Shown here one piece after another: positions 50,506-58,778 of a stretch of 64,000 nt of DNA; positions within the stretch are counted from its first letter, which is position 1, and every line of letters begins with the position of its first letter. Location: assembly GCA_963795055.1 (NCBI GenBank), contig CAWCGJ010000032.1, positions 11,115 to 75,114 of the forward strand, in the 5' to 3' direction. A program made the position numbers and the translations under genes. The DNA is from JASHPR01 sp963795055 (GTDB taxonomy: Bacteria; Actinomycetota; Actinomycetes; Streptosporangiales; Streptosporangiaceae). The notes under the pieces are model-generated. The model saw nothing but the letters and a program-made list of their open reading frames with translations. It was not told the DNA's origin and did no database searches.

Positions 50506-51756
50506 GTGCGCGGGTCGCGTTGGCGCTTCGCCGGGCTGGCGGTGTTGTTCGTGCTGCTTGGCGGGGGATGTAGTAGCGGATCGGCTACTGCGCGGCAGGT
50601 ACATCTGGACGCGGGTCCCGCCGCTGCTTCCTTCGACACCCCGGTTCATATCACCGTCAGCGGGCTTTCACCGGCGGGACTCGTCACGCTGCAGGCCATG
50701 ACCCGCGACTTTCAGGGCCGCTTGTGGGAGTCGGCTGCCGACTTCCGGGCCTCCGCGGCAGGAACGCTGAACCTGGCAGCGGCGGTGCCGGTCTCCGGCA
50801 GCTACCACGTGGCCGATGCCGCAGGGCTGCTCTGGTCGCTACATCCGGCCTTCACCAGGAATCCGGAAGTCCAGTTCATCATGGGCAACAGCGGCTTCAC
50901 CGTCCGGTTGCAGGTGCTGGCAGGCGGCCGGGTCAAGGCGACCGCGGCCCTGTTCCGCCTGTGGTCATTCAAGACCGGGCCCAGCGTTCAGACGGTAAGC
51001 GGGGACGGCATTGCCAGCACGCTGTTCACGCCCGACAAGATCACGCCCGGCGTCCCGGCCGTTGTGGTTATCGGCGGCTCGGAGGGCGGCGAGGACACCC
51101 TCACCGCCGGGGCGCTGGCGATGGCCGGGTATCCCGCGCTGGCGCTGGGCTACTTCAAAGAGCCCGGGCTTTCGCAGTGCCTGTGCGCCATTCCGCTGGA
51201 GTACTTTGCCCGCGCTGTCCACTGGCTGCGCGCACAGCCCGTGGCACGCGGCCGCCGGGTCGTGCTGATCGGCGGGTCGCGGGGTGCGGAGGCGGCGCTG
51301 CTGGTCGCCTCATACGAGCCGCACCTGTTCGATGCCGTCGTGGCGGACTCCCCCACCGCGACTATCGACGGCGCCTTCGGCGGGACCGGAGCGGCGTGGA
51401 TGTTTCACGGAAAGCCGCTGACCACCGGAGCAGCCATCCCGGTCGGTAACATCCGCGTCCCTGTACTGCTCAGCGACGGCGGCCAGGATAGTGTCTGGCT
51501 CTCCGCGGCATCGGCCAGCACCATCGTGCAAGAACTGCGCGGCTCCGGCGACCGCGCGCCCTACACCAACCTCTACTACCCAGATGCGGGACACGCTTAT
51601 GCTGGGCTGCCGCCGTACCTCTCCTACTCCGGCTACGCCTTCAACGGGCAGTACGTCTATCTCGGTGGCAGCGAGCAGGCGAATGCGCTTGCCGGCGAGC
51701 AGTTCTGGGCCAAGCTGATCGAATTTATCAATAATCCTTCCGCACCATTGAAGTAG
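50506..51756 (+). CDS. BAAT-type acyl-CoA thioester hydrolase/acyltransferase lipoprotein
   Basis: 416 aa. Signal peptide with lipobox (LAVLFVLLGGGC, Cys ~22). Residues ~35-150 form the Bile_Hydr_Trans beta-domain (HITVSGLSPAGLVTLQAMTRD). The alpha/beta-hydrolase domain has VVIGGSEGGEDTL, the nucleophile in IGGSRGAEAALLVA (~257), Asp in LSDGGQDSVW (~330) and His in PDAGHAYAG (~362). Intracellular relatives use acyl-CoA; an exported lipoprotein must act on another ester or thioester, possibly a lipid in the envelope. GTG at 50506 gives a normal signal peptide. Confidence 0.83.
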   Translation: MRGSRWRFAGLAVLFVLLGGGCSSGSATARQVHLDAGPAAASFDTPVHITVSGLSPAGLVTLQAMTRDFQGRLWESAADFRASAAGTLNLAAAVPVSGSYHVADAAGLLWSLHPAFTRNPEVQFIMGNSGFTVRLQVLAGGRVKATAALFRLWSFKTGPSVQTVSGDGIASTLFTPDKITPGVPAVVVIGGSEGGEDTLTAGALAMAGYPALALGYFKEPGLSQCLCAIPLEYFARAVHWLRAQPVARGRRVVLIGGSRGAEAALLVASYEPHLFDAVVADSPTATIDGAFGGTGAAWMFHGKPLTTGAAIPVGNIRVPVLLSDGGQDSVWLSAASASTIVQELRGSGDRAPYTNLYYPDAGHAYAGLPPYLSYSGYAFNGQYVYLGGSEQANALAGEQFWAKLIEFINNPSAPLK

Positions 51757-51930
51757 CCGTATCGCATGGGCAAGAGGGCTGGCCGGTTCGGAACTCCGCC
51801 GGAGGAATCGGCGGCGGGTCTGGTCCTGGTGGCCGGGCCTGGTGGTCATCGGTTCCTCCTGGAGCTGACTGGCGAGGCGGTCGGGTGCCTCGGCCGATAG
51901 CTGCCAAACCCCGGGACCGCGACTCCAGAA

Positions 51931-52146
51931 CGCCGAGGAAGACGGCCGCGCCTGCCGGCCAGCGTGCGTAATGATCGAGCCGTCTTCGATCAAATGGCGC
52001 TCGTCCGCTGGGACGGCGCGCCCGCGCCGGGCGGGCCCCAAGGCCAGAGCCCGGCGCGGGGAGCGCCGGGCCCGGCGCCGCGCAGCGGCGCCGCTTGATC
52101 AAAGAACGGATTAATTCAGCGCGGTGACTGGCGCGGTGACTGGCGC
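51931..52146 (+). repeat. Structured dispersed repeat, copy B
   Basis: Lies in the 513-bp gap between the BAAT and membrane protein genes. Starts CGCCGAGGAAGACGGC. The outer stem GCGCCGGGC (52024-52032)/GCCCGGCGC (52049-52057) encloses GGCC-CCAA-GGCC (52034-52045). A hairpin GGCGCCGC-GCA-GCGGCGCC (52074-52092) precedes TTGATC (52095-52100). It ends with a perfect tandem 12-mer GCGCGGTGACTG (52119-52130, 52131-52142) plus four bases of a third. Compared with the other copies, GGCAACGC before the 12-mers is deleted. Confidence 0.8.
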
Positions 52147-52269
52147 TCAAGGCTGGACGTGCAGCCGGAGTGTGCCGGGTTGTCCTAGGCGCCGGAGACA
52201 GGTACGCCTGCTGCTCAGAACGTGTCAGGTGTTGTAGTGGATCTTGAACCGCTTGGCTGAGGGAAATTG

Positions 52270-52998
52270 TCAGCCTGCTCCTAGTGTTCCGGGCCAGTCA
52301 CTGGACGCTCCTGTCCTCCTGCGGTTCAGCAGATCTCCTGCTGGCTCGTGCAGCCAGGCGGTGGCGGCGGCGGCACCGAGGAGCACGGCGAACAGGCCCA
52401 GACCGGCGGCGGCCCACACCCCGACCGGTCCCGCGAAGGCGCTGATGGCGCCGACGGCGACGACCCCGAGCGTGATGCCGAGCCTTAGCCGGTCTTCCCG
52501 TGCTGCCGCGATGCCTGCCATGGCCGCCCCGGCGATGATGAGCGGCCCCACGGCCGGGTACAGGCCATAGGCGATCGCGTGGCTGACCCCGGCGTGATAG
52601 AGCGCTCCCTGGAACACGTACACGGCGACCCACACCACCACCAAAGCGGTGGCCTCGGCCCGCCGCTGCCGCTGAGATCTCCCGCCGACTCCCGCACGCG
52701 CGCGGTTGGCCACGACGGCGACCGCGGTGATCATGATGGCCAAGAGCGGGTACACGACGCCGGCGTCCACCCCCGTCGGCCCCGTGTAGGGGTGCTGCCC
52801 CCGCACCGACAGCCAGATTGTGCCGTAGGCGGCGAGCACGACGACCGCTGCGATCATGTAGACCAGCGGCGGATTGGGGTTCAGTTGGCGGCGGGTCTGC
52901 CCTTGGGTCTGCTCAATGAGCGCCGCCGCCTCCCGGGGATCGAATCCGCCGCCGTTGTCGGCCGTTGCGGTGTCGTTGTTGTCGCGTGTCCCGTTCAT
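52270..52998 (-). CDS. Multi-span membrane protein, unknown function
   Basis: 242 aa with an Asn/Asp-rich N-terminus, FDPREAAALIEQTQGQTRRQL, then six spans between residues ~55 and 225 in three pairs. Proteins of this type often pair with a small winged-helix regulator in actinobacteria, but none is adjacent. Two dyads stand directly upstream of its start. ATG 52998 has GGAGGGCG before it on the bottom strand. Confidence 0.72.
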   Translation of the reverse strand: MNGTRDNNDTATADNGGGFDPREAAALIEQTQGQTRRQLNPNPPLVYMIAAVVVLAAYGTIWLSVRGQHPYTGPTGVDAGVVYPLLAIMITAVAVVANRARAGVGGRSQRQRRAEATALVVVWVAVYVFQGALYHAGVSHAIAYGLYPAVGPLIIAGAAMAGIAAAREDRLRLGITLGVVAVGAISAFAGPVGVWAAAGLGLFAVLLGAAAATAWLHEPAGDLLNRRRTGASSDWPGTLGAG

Positions 52999-53017
52999 GG
53001 CACGCCCTCCGATCTGA

Positions 53018-53055
53018 CTTTGTGCCACAAAGGTAACTCGCTTTGCTGCACAAAG
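53018..53055. promoter_or_regulatory. Twin CTTTG-type operator dyads
   Basis: CTTTGTG-C-CACAAAG (53018-53032) and CTTTGCTGCACAAAG (53041-53055) have centres 23 bp apart, just upstream of the membrane protein gene on its 5' side. A third, CTTTGCTGCTGCACAAAG, is at 58204. The expected partner regulator gene is absent from the neighbourhood; a decayed integrase fragment begins ~90 bp further on. Confidence 0.65.
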
Positions 53056-53142
53056 TCAAGGGCGTGAGGCAGCGCACCGGCCTTAGCGAGCCGATCTGCC
53101 CGGCACTGGGGCGGGGGTAGTACTGGTGCTTCGGGCCGCGCC

Positions 53143-53424
53143 GGGACTTAGCCCTGACCGCCCTGCGCGTCCGCGACATCGACTTCGACCGCCGCCGGGT
53201 CGATGTCCGCCGCGCCTTCTCCGACGTGGGCGGCCGCGTCATCCTGGGTACTCCCAAGTCGCACCAGTCGCGGACAGTGCCGCTACCGCGGTTCCTGGCC
53301 GTCGAGATCGCCGCAGCTGTCGCTGGCAAGCGAGCTGACCAGCTCGTTCACCATGCCTGGAGGCAGGGTCATGCGCCTGTCCAACTGGCGGCGCTCGGTC
53401 TTCCTATCGGCCTGTCGCTGAAGG
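53143..53424 (+). pseudogene. Tyrosine-recombinase fragment, frameshifted
   Basis: DLALTALRVRDIDFDRRRVDVRRAFSDVGGRVILGTPKSHQSRTVPLPRFLAVEIAAAVAGKRADQLV is the segment that precedes the catalytic Arg region's downstream half in phage-type integrases (GTPKTxxSxRTVPLP). After a shift at about 53340 it continues FTMPGGRVMRLSNWRRSVF. Neither end of the gene survives and the catalytic boxes are gone. Confidence 0.7.
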
Positions 53425-53803
53425 TCTTTTCGCTGCCGGTGAGGGCTGTAGCGGTCGCGGGCAGTCGGTCAGGCAGGGGGATAGGTTAGGGCTACCTCTG
53501 CTCCGGCGCAGGCACCTGAAGAGGGCACGACTCGCAGGCTGCCCACACCTTGGGTGCTCCCTGGCGCCACACAATACCTTCACACGTTCAGCCGCTTGGC
53601 CATGGCGATGTGGCCTCTCCCGGTCATCGTCGCATTCTCTTATAGTGATAAGTGGCTAGCTGCGTACGCCGCCCCGCCGCTCCCCGCGCCCACGCCGCCG
53701 GGAGCACTCCGGTCAAGGCCCTCCGGGCCCGCCTCGACGTCGTTCAACCCGGCCACGGCTAGCGCCCGCGGAGCGTGGGAAACCGCGAGGAGGCGAGCAT
53801 CCG
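53425..53803. other. Upstream region of the WD40 gene
   Basis: 379 bp without a supported gene. GAGGAGGCGAG at 53788-53798 is the ribosome site for GTG 53804. A TATAGTGATA patch at 53641-53650 could include a -10 element, but I see no matching -35. Confidence 0.4.
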
Positions 53804-55000
53804 GTGACCAAAGACGGCAGCAACGCCCGCAAGAAGGCGGCCCGCGAACTGGCTGCGGCCGAGCAGATCCCCTACACCGAGGCCCTGCGCCGCATCGATC
53901 AGCGTGCCGCGCACACCCCACCGGCCAGCGATGAGACCACCGCTACGGCTGGCGCAGCCCGGGTGCCCCGGGCCCGGGTTAGCGCGCCGGTCGCGACCTT
54001 GACCACCGACGTCGTCCTGATCGGCCACACCGATCGGGTCTGGTCGGTGGCGTTCGATCCGGATGGGCGCACCCTGGCCAGCGGCGGGGATGTCACCGTC
54101 CGCCTGTGGGACCTGGCTGCCAGGCAGACGACCACGGTCTTGACCGGCGAAGCCGACGTGGTCTCGGTGGCCTTCAGCCCGGACGGCTCCACCGTGGCCG
54201 CGGCGGACTCCGACGGGACCGTGTCGCTGTGGACGATCGCCACCGGGCAGGTCACCGCCCTCACCGGCTTCACCGGCCGGGTCCAGGCGGTGGCCTTCAG
54301 CCCCGATGGCCGCACCCTGGCCACCAGCGAGACGCATCTGGAGCACCACGGCCAGGGCTTGCCGGTGGCCTTGGGCCCCGACGGCCGCCCCAGCCTGGCC
54401 GCCAGCCAAACGCAGCCGCAGCAGCACGGCCCGCTCCCCTCGAGGGTGCGCACGTCCACCACCACCACCACCGTCCGGCTGTGGGACCTGGCCACCGGTC
54501 AGGCCGCCACGCTGGCGTCCCTTCCGGACAGCTACGGCGGCAAGGTGCTGGTCTTCCACCCCAGCGGGCACACCCTGGCCGGCGGTGCGGGCATGGACCG
54601 GACTATCCAGCTGGTGGACGTGGCCACCGGCCAGGTCACCGCCCTGGCCGGTCACGCTTCCGTCATCGATTCGGCGGCGTTCAGCCCCGACGGCCGCACC
54701 CTGGCCACCGGCAGTAGCGACAAGACAGTGAGCCTGTGGGATCTGGCCACCGGTCAGGTCACCGCCACGCTGACCCTCCACGGCGGCTATGTCCTCGCGG
54801 TGGCCTTCAGCCCTGACAGCCGCATCCTGGCCACCGCCTCATCTGACACTGTCCGGCTGTGGGATCTGGCCACCGGTCAGGTCACCGCCACGCTCTTGGG
54901 GCACACCGAATACGTCTGGTCGGTGGCGTTCAGCCCCGACGGGCACACCCTGGCCACCGGCAGCCAGGACAAGACAGTGCGGCTATGGGCCCTGGGCTGA
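53804..55000 (+). CDS. WD40-repeat beta-propeller protein
   Basis: 398 aa. About seven WD40 blades from residue ~70, with units such as HTDRVWSVAFDPDGRTLASGG and TVRLWDLA, AFSPDGRTLATGSSDKTVSLWDLATGQVTA. One blade is disrupted by a ~50-residue Ser/Thr/His-rich insert (~165-215). The N-terminus has SNARKKAARELAAAEQIPYTEALRRI, a short helical motif I associate with many actinobacterial proteins of mobile or signalling loci. A cytoplasmic scaffold; no kinase, protease or STAND ATPase is fused. Adjacent blades are near-identical in DNA, so copy number may vary between strains. GTG 53804 with GAGGAGGCG. Confidence 0.85.
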   Translation: MTKDGSNARKKAARELAAAEQIPYTEALRRIDQRAAHTPPASDETTATAGAARVPRARVSAPVATLTTDVVLIGHTDRVWSVAFDPDGRTLASGGDVTVRLWDLAARQTTTVLTGEADVVSVAFSPDGSTVAAADSDGTVSLWTIATGQVTALTGFTGRVQAVAFSPDGRTLATSETHLEHHGQGLPVALGPDGRPSLAASQTQPQQHGPLPSRVRTSTTTTTVRLWDLATGQAATLASLPDSYGGKVLVFHPSGHTLAGGAGMDRTIQLVDVATGQVTALAGHASVIDSAAFSPDGRTLATGSSDKTVSLWDLATGQVTATLTLHGGYVLAVAFSPDSRILATASSDTVRLWDLATGQVTATLLGHTEYVWSVAFSPDGHTLATGSQDKTVRLWALG

Positions 55001-55141
55001 ACCCCGGACCGTCACCAAGGAGGTCACCCGCCGCAGCGCAAGCGGCCACATCGACTACAACATCTAGGGTCGGCGTCAAGCATCAGCCGACGGCTCACAA
55101 GGCTCAGGGCAGGCTCAGGGCAGGTTTGTCCTCCGTCGGTA

Positions 55142-55177
55142 GATGCGCGACAGGTCGTCCGCCGGTTGATCTGCGAC
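55142..55177 (+). repeat. Left arm of an inverted repeat flanking the APH gene
   Basis: GATGCGCGAC-AGGTC-GTCCGCCGGTTGATCTGCGAC resembles, in opposite orientation, the sequence at 56110-56148 (shared core GTCCGCC[AG]GTTGAT and flanking GCGACA, about 28 of 37 positions). CTCAGGGCAGG is tandemly repeated just outside (55104-55125), as it is near the right arm. Confidence 0.5.
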
Positions 55178-55235
55178 ACGTCGAGCGCGAACATTGCATG
55201 ACGGTGCGTCTGTAACGCGCGCTGCTCGTGCAGCC

Positions 55236-55982
55236 TCACAGCTGGGATCTCAGCACGTCGAACTCGCAGCCTGGCGAGGATGGGTCGAAGCCGTGCTTGA
55301 TCAGCCAGCGGGCCGCCTGCAGGCTTCGCAATGACCACCACGCGCGGATCACGTCGAGGTCGACGTCGGTGCCGTAGCCGGCGACGACGTCGCCAAGGTG
55401 CTCCTGGTGTCCGAGCGTCAGGATGGCGAGGTCGTACAGGGCATCGCCCTGGCTCGCCTCGGACCAATCGATCACGCCAGTGATCTTGTCACCGTCGACG
55501 AACACGTGCGTGATCTGCAGGTCGCCGTGCGTGAACACCGGTGTCCACGGCCGGAGCGCAGCCTCGGCAACCCGGCGGTTTCGCGTGACCAGGTCGGCGG
55601 GAAGGACGTCGTTCGTGACGAGCCACTCGCATTCGCCGTCGAGTTCCGATGCGATCTCGTCGAGGCTCCGGCCGGGCCATGGCGGCAGCGGCGCGTCGTG
55701 CAGCATCCGTGCGGCGGCACCCGCCGCGGCCCACGCCGCCGGCGACGTGGCCGACGGCTCGCCGAGGCGGCCGAGTGCCGTCCCCGGGAGGGCGGCGAGC
55801 GCGAGCACGGGCGGCTTGCGCCACAAGACCTCCGGAGTGGGGATCGGCGCCATGGCCATCGCCTCGACCTCGACGTCGGTACGCCTCTGATCAGCGTCGA
55901 TCTTCAGGAACACGTCACCGACGCGCAGGGTCGCGCGCTCGTTGTGGGCGACGGCGACCTCGACTTCCTCCACGTCGGCCAT
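55236..55982 (-). CDS. Aminoglycoside phosphotransferase-family kinase
   Basis: 248 aa APH fold. Catalytic loop FTHGDLQITHVFVDGDKITGVIDWSEASQGDALYDLA (~150-186). HGD is intact but the conserved Asn of H-G-D-x-x-x-x-N is His (THGDLQITH); the magnesium Asp (VIDWSEA) is present. The N-terminal nucleotide lobe is short. Resembles small antibiotic kinases (APH/Mph/viomycin-type), though the target is not readable. ATG at 55982. The gene is bracketed by inverted repeats, suggesting movement. Confidence 0.82.
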   Translation of the reverse strand: MADVEEVEVAVAHNERATLRVGDVFLKIDADQRRTDVEVEAMAMAPIPTPEVLWRKPPVLALAALPGTALGRLGEPSATSPAAWAAAGAAARMLHDAPLPPWPGRSLDEIASELDGECEWLVTNDVLPADLVTRNRRVAEAALRPWTPVFTHGDLQITHVFVDGDKITGVIDWSEASQGDALYDLAILTLGHQEHLGDVVAGYGTDVDLDVIRAWWSLRSLQAARWLIKHGFDPSSPGCEFDVLRSQL

Positions 55983-56109
55983 TGTCGAGGGATGACCACC
56001 GACGTCGCCAGGGGTTTATCGCGTGCGACTGCGCGGCTGGCCGCATCCCGCTGCCGGCGGACCTCGTGCAAGGCGCTCGGCGGATGGGCTGCCTAGGTTC
56101 GGCTGTAAC

Positions 56110-56148
56110 CTGTCGCGCATCAACTGGCGGACATGCGTCGCAGATCAG
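56110..56148 (-). repeat. Right arm of the inverted repeat flanking the APH gene
   Basis: The bottom strand carries GATCTGCGAC-GCAT-GTCCGCCAGTTGATGCGCGACAG, mirroring 55142-55177. Direct copies of CTCAGGGCAGG-like units follow at 56164-56212. Confidence 0.5.
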
Positions 56149-56212
56149 TCGTCGGATCACAGGCTCAGGGCAGGGCTCACGGCAGGTGGCTCAGGGAAAG
56201 ACTCAGGGCAGG

Positions 56213-56966
56213 TTCGTATCGCCACAGACAGTCAAGGACATCCGGGCCACCCTGCGGGCCGCTTTGACTCATGCGGTCAACGAAGACGAACTGATCAGCC
56301 GGGACGTCGCCACCATGGTCCGGCTTCCGGCAGGCCGCATCCGCAAGGCCAGAGCATGGTCAGTCGCGGAGGCATGCCAGTTCCTGGAGTCAGCGCGGGT
56401 CGACAAAGACCCGCTGTACGCCGGGTACGTGCTGATGCTGGTCCTCGGCCTGCGCCTGGGCGAAATCCTCGGACTGCCCTGGGCCAACGTCAACCTCGAC
56501 GCCGCCGAGGTCGATGTGAGCTGGCAGCTGTAGCGCGTCGGCAACCAGCTCCACCACCGGGAAACCAAGACACCCGGATCGGACGCCCCGCTTCCGCTGC
56601 CTGCGATCTGCGTGGCCGCGTTCAAGCTCCAAGCCGAGCGGCAGGCAAACTGGCGGCACGATGCCGGGCAGGCCTGGCGCGACACCGGCCTGGTGATCAC
56701 CACGTAAGGGCAGGCCCTACGAGCCGCGCAACTTCACCCGGCACTTCGCCTCACGATGCTCTGCTGCCGGGGTCCGCTACATCACGCCGCACGGAATGCG
56801 CCGTACCTGCGCATCGCTGCTGGCCGCTCTCGACGTGCACCCTCGGGTAGCGATGCGGATACTCCGCCACAGCAAGATCGCGGTCACCATGGAGATCTAC
56901 ACCGAGGTTCCCGACCAGGCCGCCCGCGAAGCGCTCCGTCGGCTGGGAGAGCAGTTTGACAGCTAG
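56213..56966 (+). pseudogene. Tyrosine-family integrase, decayed
   Basis: Two parts of a phage-type integrase are recognisable. PQTVKDIRATLRAALTHAVNEDELI and GYVLMLVLGLRLGEILGLPWANVNLD (catalytic Arg I in LGLRLGE) end at TAG 56531-56533; the same frame continues NQLHHRETKTPGSDAPLPLP to TAA 56705-56707. After a one-base shift the C-terminal box follows: TPHGMRRTCASLLAALDVHP (H-x-x-R), MRILRHSKIAVTMEIYTEVPDQAAREAL (His and Tyr nucleophile), ending 56966. The N-terminal ~130 residues are absent. Every catalytic residue is still spelled, so loss is recent. Confidence 0.88.
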
Positions 56967-57087
56967 TGCCGCGTCATCCAACGTTCGCCCTGTCGCCTAC
57001 CGGCACATGCGTGGCACGATCGACCCGCGTCGAGGAGGATGGGTTCGCCGGCGGACCCTCCGTCGGGTGCGCTGGCGGGCCATTGCC

Positions 57088-58059
57088 ATGACCGGAATCG
57101 AAGCTTCGACCTCTCCCCCTGCCTTGCCGCGCTGGTTTGGACCTAGAGCCAGCCCAGATGATCCGGCCGTCTCGGCCCTGATCGACCGCGTCGCGCGCGG
57201 GGCCGGATGGGCAGACATCGGCGGTGGATTCAACCTCAACCTGCGGATAGACGCTGAGCCGCCGGTTGTCCTCCGGGTTCACAGGCCCTGGGTCCGCCGC
57301 GGGCGAGTCGCGGGACTGCGGCGCTTGCGGGAACGGCTCCAGCCGACGCAAGTCCGCGTCGCCCGGCCGATTCCGATTTCCGGCTGCGACCTCCTGAGGG
57401 TCGCTGATCGTTGGGCTGAGCTTGAGGAGTTCATCGATCACGTGCAGCCACGGGCGGACGAGGACTCCTACGTCCGCGTATTCGAGGAGCTCGGACGCGT
57501 TCACACTGCGCTCAAAGCAGTCTGGGAGCCCAGTCCGCCCGAACCCCTCGACGACCACAGAACCTTCGGCCAACTGCGTTACTCGGTCGGCTTCACACGC
57601 CGCAGGCTCGGACCCCGCAGCGAGCCGGTCGTGCATCGGATGCGCCAACTGACTGGCGAGCTCTCCAAGCTCCGGAAGGAGGTCGAACTGCCATGCGCTC
57701 CGATTCATGGGGACTACAAATTGGGCAACGCGGGAGAACTGTCAGACGGCTCATGGGCCACCTTCGACCTGGATTTCGCGAGGGTCAGGGAGCGGCTGTA
57801 CGACATCGCGGGCAGCCTGCATCAGGTCGCACCGAGCGGCGAATTGCTCGAGCCGCGACGACTGCTCGACGCCTACGAAAGCACGGCTCCGGAACCGTTG
57901 ACTCGCGACGAGTACCGATGGCTCCCCGGGGCTCTAGCCCTTGTACCCCTGCACTGGGCTGCCACCGCGGGGCTCGTGGGCGACGGCATCCGCGAGGCCG
58001 AAGGCGCGATGACCGCCGCCGAGGCCTGGTGGTCGCGCCGGGCTGAACTCTGGTCGTAG
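57088..58059 (+). CDS. APH-fold phosphotransferase
   Basis: 323 aa. FNLNLRIDAEPPVVLRVHRPW covers the nucleotide-lobe strand, and CAPIHGDYKLGNAGELSDGSWATFDLDFARVRERLYDIAG is the catalytic loop and metal motif (HGD, N, DLD). Resembles the homoserine-kinase/aminoglycoside-phosphotransferase superfamily; the target cannot be stated. ATG at 57088; the longer frame from 56956 overlaps the integrase stop. Composition is close to neighbouring genes. Confidence 0.8.
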   Translation: MTGIEASTSPPALPRWFGPRASPDDPAVSALIDRVARGAGWADIGGGFNLNLRIDAEPPVVLRVHRPWVRRGRVAGLRRLRERLQPTQVRVARPIPISGCDLLRVADRWAELEEFIDHVQPRADEDSYVRVFEELGRVHTALKAVWEPSPPEPLDDHRTFGQLRYSVGFTRRRLGPRSEPVVHRMRQLTGELSKLRKEVELPCAPIHGDYKLGNAGELSDGSWATFDLDFARVRERLYDIAGSLHQVAPSGELLEPRRLLDAYESTAPEPLTRDEYRWLPGALALVPLHWAATAGLVGDGIREAEGAMTAAEAWWSRRAELWS

Positions 58060-58203
58060 TCCGGCGGCCGCGCTAGGGGGACTGGAGTTCGGAGGCTACA
58101 GAACCGCACGGTATCGCTCCGAGTTGAACTGCCCCAGATCGCCGGGTCTGCGCCATTCGCGCCGAGGCAAACGATGCCTGGCACGGCACTAGGTACTGCT
58201 GCA

Positions 58204-58221
58204 CTTTGCTGCTGCACAAAG
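58204..58221. promoter_or_regulatory. Orphan CTTTG-type dyad
   Basis: CTTTGCTGCTGCACAAAG resembles the operator at 53041 with three extra bases. No gene starts beside it: it lies 145 bp after the phosphotransferase stop, close to the tRNA-like sequence. It may be a site displaced by rearrangement. Confidence 0.4.
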
Positions 58222-58264
58222 ATCCACAACGGGTAAGGCCATGGTTCCAAAGGGCCACTGACCT

Positions 58265-58310
58265 GGGCGCGCTCGGAGGGACTCGAACCCCCAACCTTCT
58301 GATCCGTAGT
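58265..58310 (-). other. tRNA 3'-end-like sequence, possible att site
   Basis: On the bottom strand CTACGGATCAGA (end of an anticodon arm), AGGTTGGGGGTTCGAGTCCC (variable region, T-arm) and TCCGAGCGCGC (acceptor) reproduce the 3' 45 bases of a tRNA. The 5' half is absent. It shares 20 identical bases with 31716-31735. It lies 1.3 kb from the decayed integrase gene, as expected for an attR/attL site. Confidence 0.6.
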
Positions 58311-58418
58311 TCTGGGCAGGTCGTCCAGGATCGTCCAGGCGTGTCGACGCTCTGGGCCGATGTTCCAGACTTGTCTACACGTGACAGAGGCCGTCCAGCG
58401 GTTTGGCAACAGTGTTGG

Positions 58419-58694
58419 CTACAGTCGTCCGCGAGTCGACCTCTTCTTTATCAGGGAAGTTTCAGCGACCAGCGCTACCTGCTGGAACCCAGATCGGGAG
58501 GCCTGCCGGTCTGTCCGCGAGGCGAACGTTCGGCCCACCCGCATGTCAAACTCGTCCTTGGTCAGCAGACCCTGCACGAACGCGGCCTTGAGCAAGTCGA
58601 GCACGTGCTCGCGGTCGGCATCAGAGGCTCGGAGGCGGCCGTGGCCAGCCGTGGCAGCTGCCGTGTCGTCTCCCGGCTTTGCCGTCACCGGCAC
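58419..58694 (-). pseudogene. DUF1707 domain protein, truncated
   Basis: 91-codon frame. RASDADREHVLDLLKAAFVQGLLTKDEFDMRVGRTFASRTD is an intact DUF1707 (SHOCT-like) domain. The usual continuation (AELAALTADLP) and a membrane region are replaced by RQASRSGFQQVALVAETSLIKKRSTRG. Looks like a frameshift or truncation after the domain. It is unclear whether the short product is used. Confidence 0.6.
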
Positions 58695-58778
58695 CTCCCG
58701 GTGGCCGCGGATGCACCACGACGCGATGACCAGCTCATCGCGATCCCCTCCCCGTTATCAGCGTCACGATCGCGCCCG

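Noticed and set aside
51310..51849. Bottom-strand frame from ATG 51849 with a very good ribosome site (CAGGAGGAACC) and an RRRFL motif
   Set aside because: After ~37 codons it runs antisense to the BAAT gene, whose coding quality is far better. It may be an N-terminal remnant but cannot be assigned.
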